Source of the DNA: Armatimonadota bacterium
GTDB lineage: Bacteria; Sysuimicrobiota; Sysuimicrobiia; Sysuimicrobiales; Kaftiobacteriaceae
Length of the DNA stretch: 32,396 bases
Assembly (NCBI GenBank): GCA_031081675.1
Contig: JAVHLZ010000001.1
Span: 3,899-36,294 of the forward strand
Reading direction: 5' to 3'
In this document: piece after piece, positions 31,820-32,396 of the stretch
Layout: each line of letters begins with the position of its first letter
Numbering within the stretch: position 1 is the first letter of the stretch
The notes under the pieces: generated by a model
The model's database searches: none
What the model was told of the DNA's origin: nothing
The model's input: the letters and a program-made list of their open reading frames with translations, nothing else
Translations under genes and position numbers: made by a program

Positions 31820-32223
31820 CGGATGATCACGCTCGCTTCCGCGATCTGCCCGTCGGCCAGCCGGAACGCCCGGATCACGGGGGCCGACCGGTCGGCCAGG
31901 GAGATGATCACGTACAGCGCCTCCGGGTAGTAGGCCCGGGCCACGTCAGTGGTGGACGGATACGCCGGGGTATGGGTGTGCGAGTGATAAATCCCCACCA
32001 GATCCAGCCCCGCCGCCTCCATGTCCTTGAAGGCCGCCAGCTGCTGGGCGGGATCCATCAGGTACGTGTAGGGGCTGCGGTCGACGTTGGTCCCCCGGTA
32101 GATCCGCTCGACCCGGCCGTCGCGCCCGGCCAGCAGGCCGCAACACTCGTTCGGGTACTCTTCCTCGGCGTGCCGGATCAGTTCCGCCGCCTGCTCCCGG
32201 GTCAGCTCCAGCACCGTCGTCAC
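31816..32223 (-). CDS. JAMM/MPN+ (M67) metallopeptidase
   Basis: A 135-residue JAB/JAMM domain protein. The zinc motif is complete: E26 (YPNECCGLLAG) and H80, H82, S90 and D93 (HSHTHTPAYPSTTD). Eukaryotic relatives remove ubiquitin. Bacterial ones cut after the Gly-Gly of ubiquitin-like sulfur carriers (ThiS, MoaD, CysO) or remove cysteine from CysO, as mycobacterial Mec+ does. The start is a GTG at 32223 with a possible -10 box only seven bases before it, so the transcript may be nearly leaderless. It is coupled to an Rrf2 regulator by ATGA overlap. It is a candidate processing enzyme for the MoaD-MoaE fusion in this window; that link is inference. Confidence 0.92.
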   Translation of the reverse strand: MTTVLELTREQAAELIRHAEEEYPNECCGLLAGRDGRVERIYRGTNVDRSPYTYLMDPAQQLAAFKDMEAAGLDLVGIYHSHTHTPAYPSTTDVARAYYPEALYVIISLADRSAPVIRAFRLADGQIAEASVIIR

Positions 32224-32230
32224 TCCCCAC

Positions 32231-32260
32231 TATATACCAGACCGGGGATGTCCGGAACAA
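32231..32260 (-). promoter_or_regulatory. Possible promoter for a near-leaderless JAMM transcript
   Basis: Read on the minus strand, TTGTTC (32260-32255), 18 bp and TATATA (32236-32231); TATAGT two bases further on is an alternative -10. The start site would fall at about 32224, right at the GTG. GGGGAG touches the start codon, too close for a normal ribosome site, which favours leaderless translation. Confidence 0.4.
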
Positions 32261-32321
32261 GGAGACGGGGGTCCTCCGCCGGCGGCCGTGGGCGCCGGGC
32301 CGTGGGCGTCGGAGGTCCCGG

Positions 32322-32396
32322 TCAGAACGCGTAGGGGGCGGTGGCGGGGTTGGCCCGCAGGGCCTCCCACTCGGCGTCCGAGACCGGCTGCGGGGG
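32322..32396 (-). CDS. 3' end of an unidentified gene (cut by window edge)
   Basis: The last 24 codons and stop of a minus-strand gene that enters from the right edge. The visible C-terminus reads PPQPVSDAEWEALRANPATA then PYAF. The composition looks like a real protein end and the TGA at 32322 is followed by a normal gap, but the fragment is too short to name. It is not excluded that this frame is chance. Confidence 0.4.
   Translation of the reverse strand, partial: PPQPVSDAEWEALRANPATAPYAF

Overview
This is a roughly 32.4 kb stretch of very GC-rich bacterial chromosome (about 70% G+C by eye). Nearly all recognisable genes lie on the minus strand. A polysaccharide export protein with a signal peptide and a multi-repeat OstA/LptA-like protein suggest a cell with an outer membrane. 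Thirty-one coding regions can be supported (two cut by the window edges), plus one frameshifted insertion sequence. I cannot name the species. The gene mix (a SigR/RsrA-type sigma pair, a YitJ-type methionine enzyme, a YumC-type ferredoxin reductase, an OstA-like protein) fits an uncultured high-GC diderm lineage better than any familiar model phylum, but that is inference.

Layout. 1-1924: an exopolysaccharide operon start (LuxR-type regulator, specialised NusG, Wza-like exporter). 2552-3271: a ribbon-helix-helix/PIN toxin-antitoxin pair with a visible promoter and operator. 3661-4656: a MoaD-MoaE fusion whose linker is built from intergenic repeats. 4817-5176: an FmdB zinc ribbon. 5573-6856: an IS481-type element inserted inside a repeat. 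6970-12916: an MDR oxidoreductase, the OstA-like protein, an aldehyde dehydrogenase, an Mrp ATPase and a DUF971 protein. 13131-18134: an SRPBCC protein and a methionine block (zinc MetE core, zinc-less MetE-like partner, homocysteine methyltransferase/MTHFR fusion). 18201-22129: acyl-CoA dehydrogenase, aminopropyltransferase, RtcB RNA ligase. 22590-23246: two Fe-S assembly proteins. 23600-26198: a tightly overlapping cupin/two-dehydrogenase operon. 26335-28877: divergent MoeB-rhodanese and ferredoxin-NADP reductase. 29065-32223: a regulatory cluster (LytTR, NarL-type regulator, zinc anti-sigma, ECF sigma, Rrf2, JAMM peptidase). 32322-32396: the 3' end of another gene.

The most unusual feature is the repeat landscape. 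Almost every gap between genes holds a mosaic of three parts: a GTTGAAGGTCCAAGG block, short GGGATC iterations, and clusters of a C-rich palindrome (9-bp stem CCCTCTCCC/GGGAGAGGG). The palindrome is free of stop codons in all six frames, is mostly oriented one way whatever the gene direction, and has entered the MoaD-MoaE gene in frame. Because MoaD needs a free C-terminal Gly-Gly, the fusion should need proteolysis. The MoeB-rhodanese activator and a JAMM peptidase in the same window are plausible partners.

Other systems worth attention: an autoregulated SigR/RsrA-like redox switch with a consensus-like promoter right behind a terminator; a two-subunit MetE-like arrangement with ATGA coupling; and an Mrp protein that lacks its usual CxxC next to a cysteine-rich DUF971 protein.
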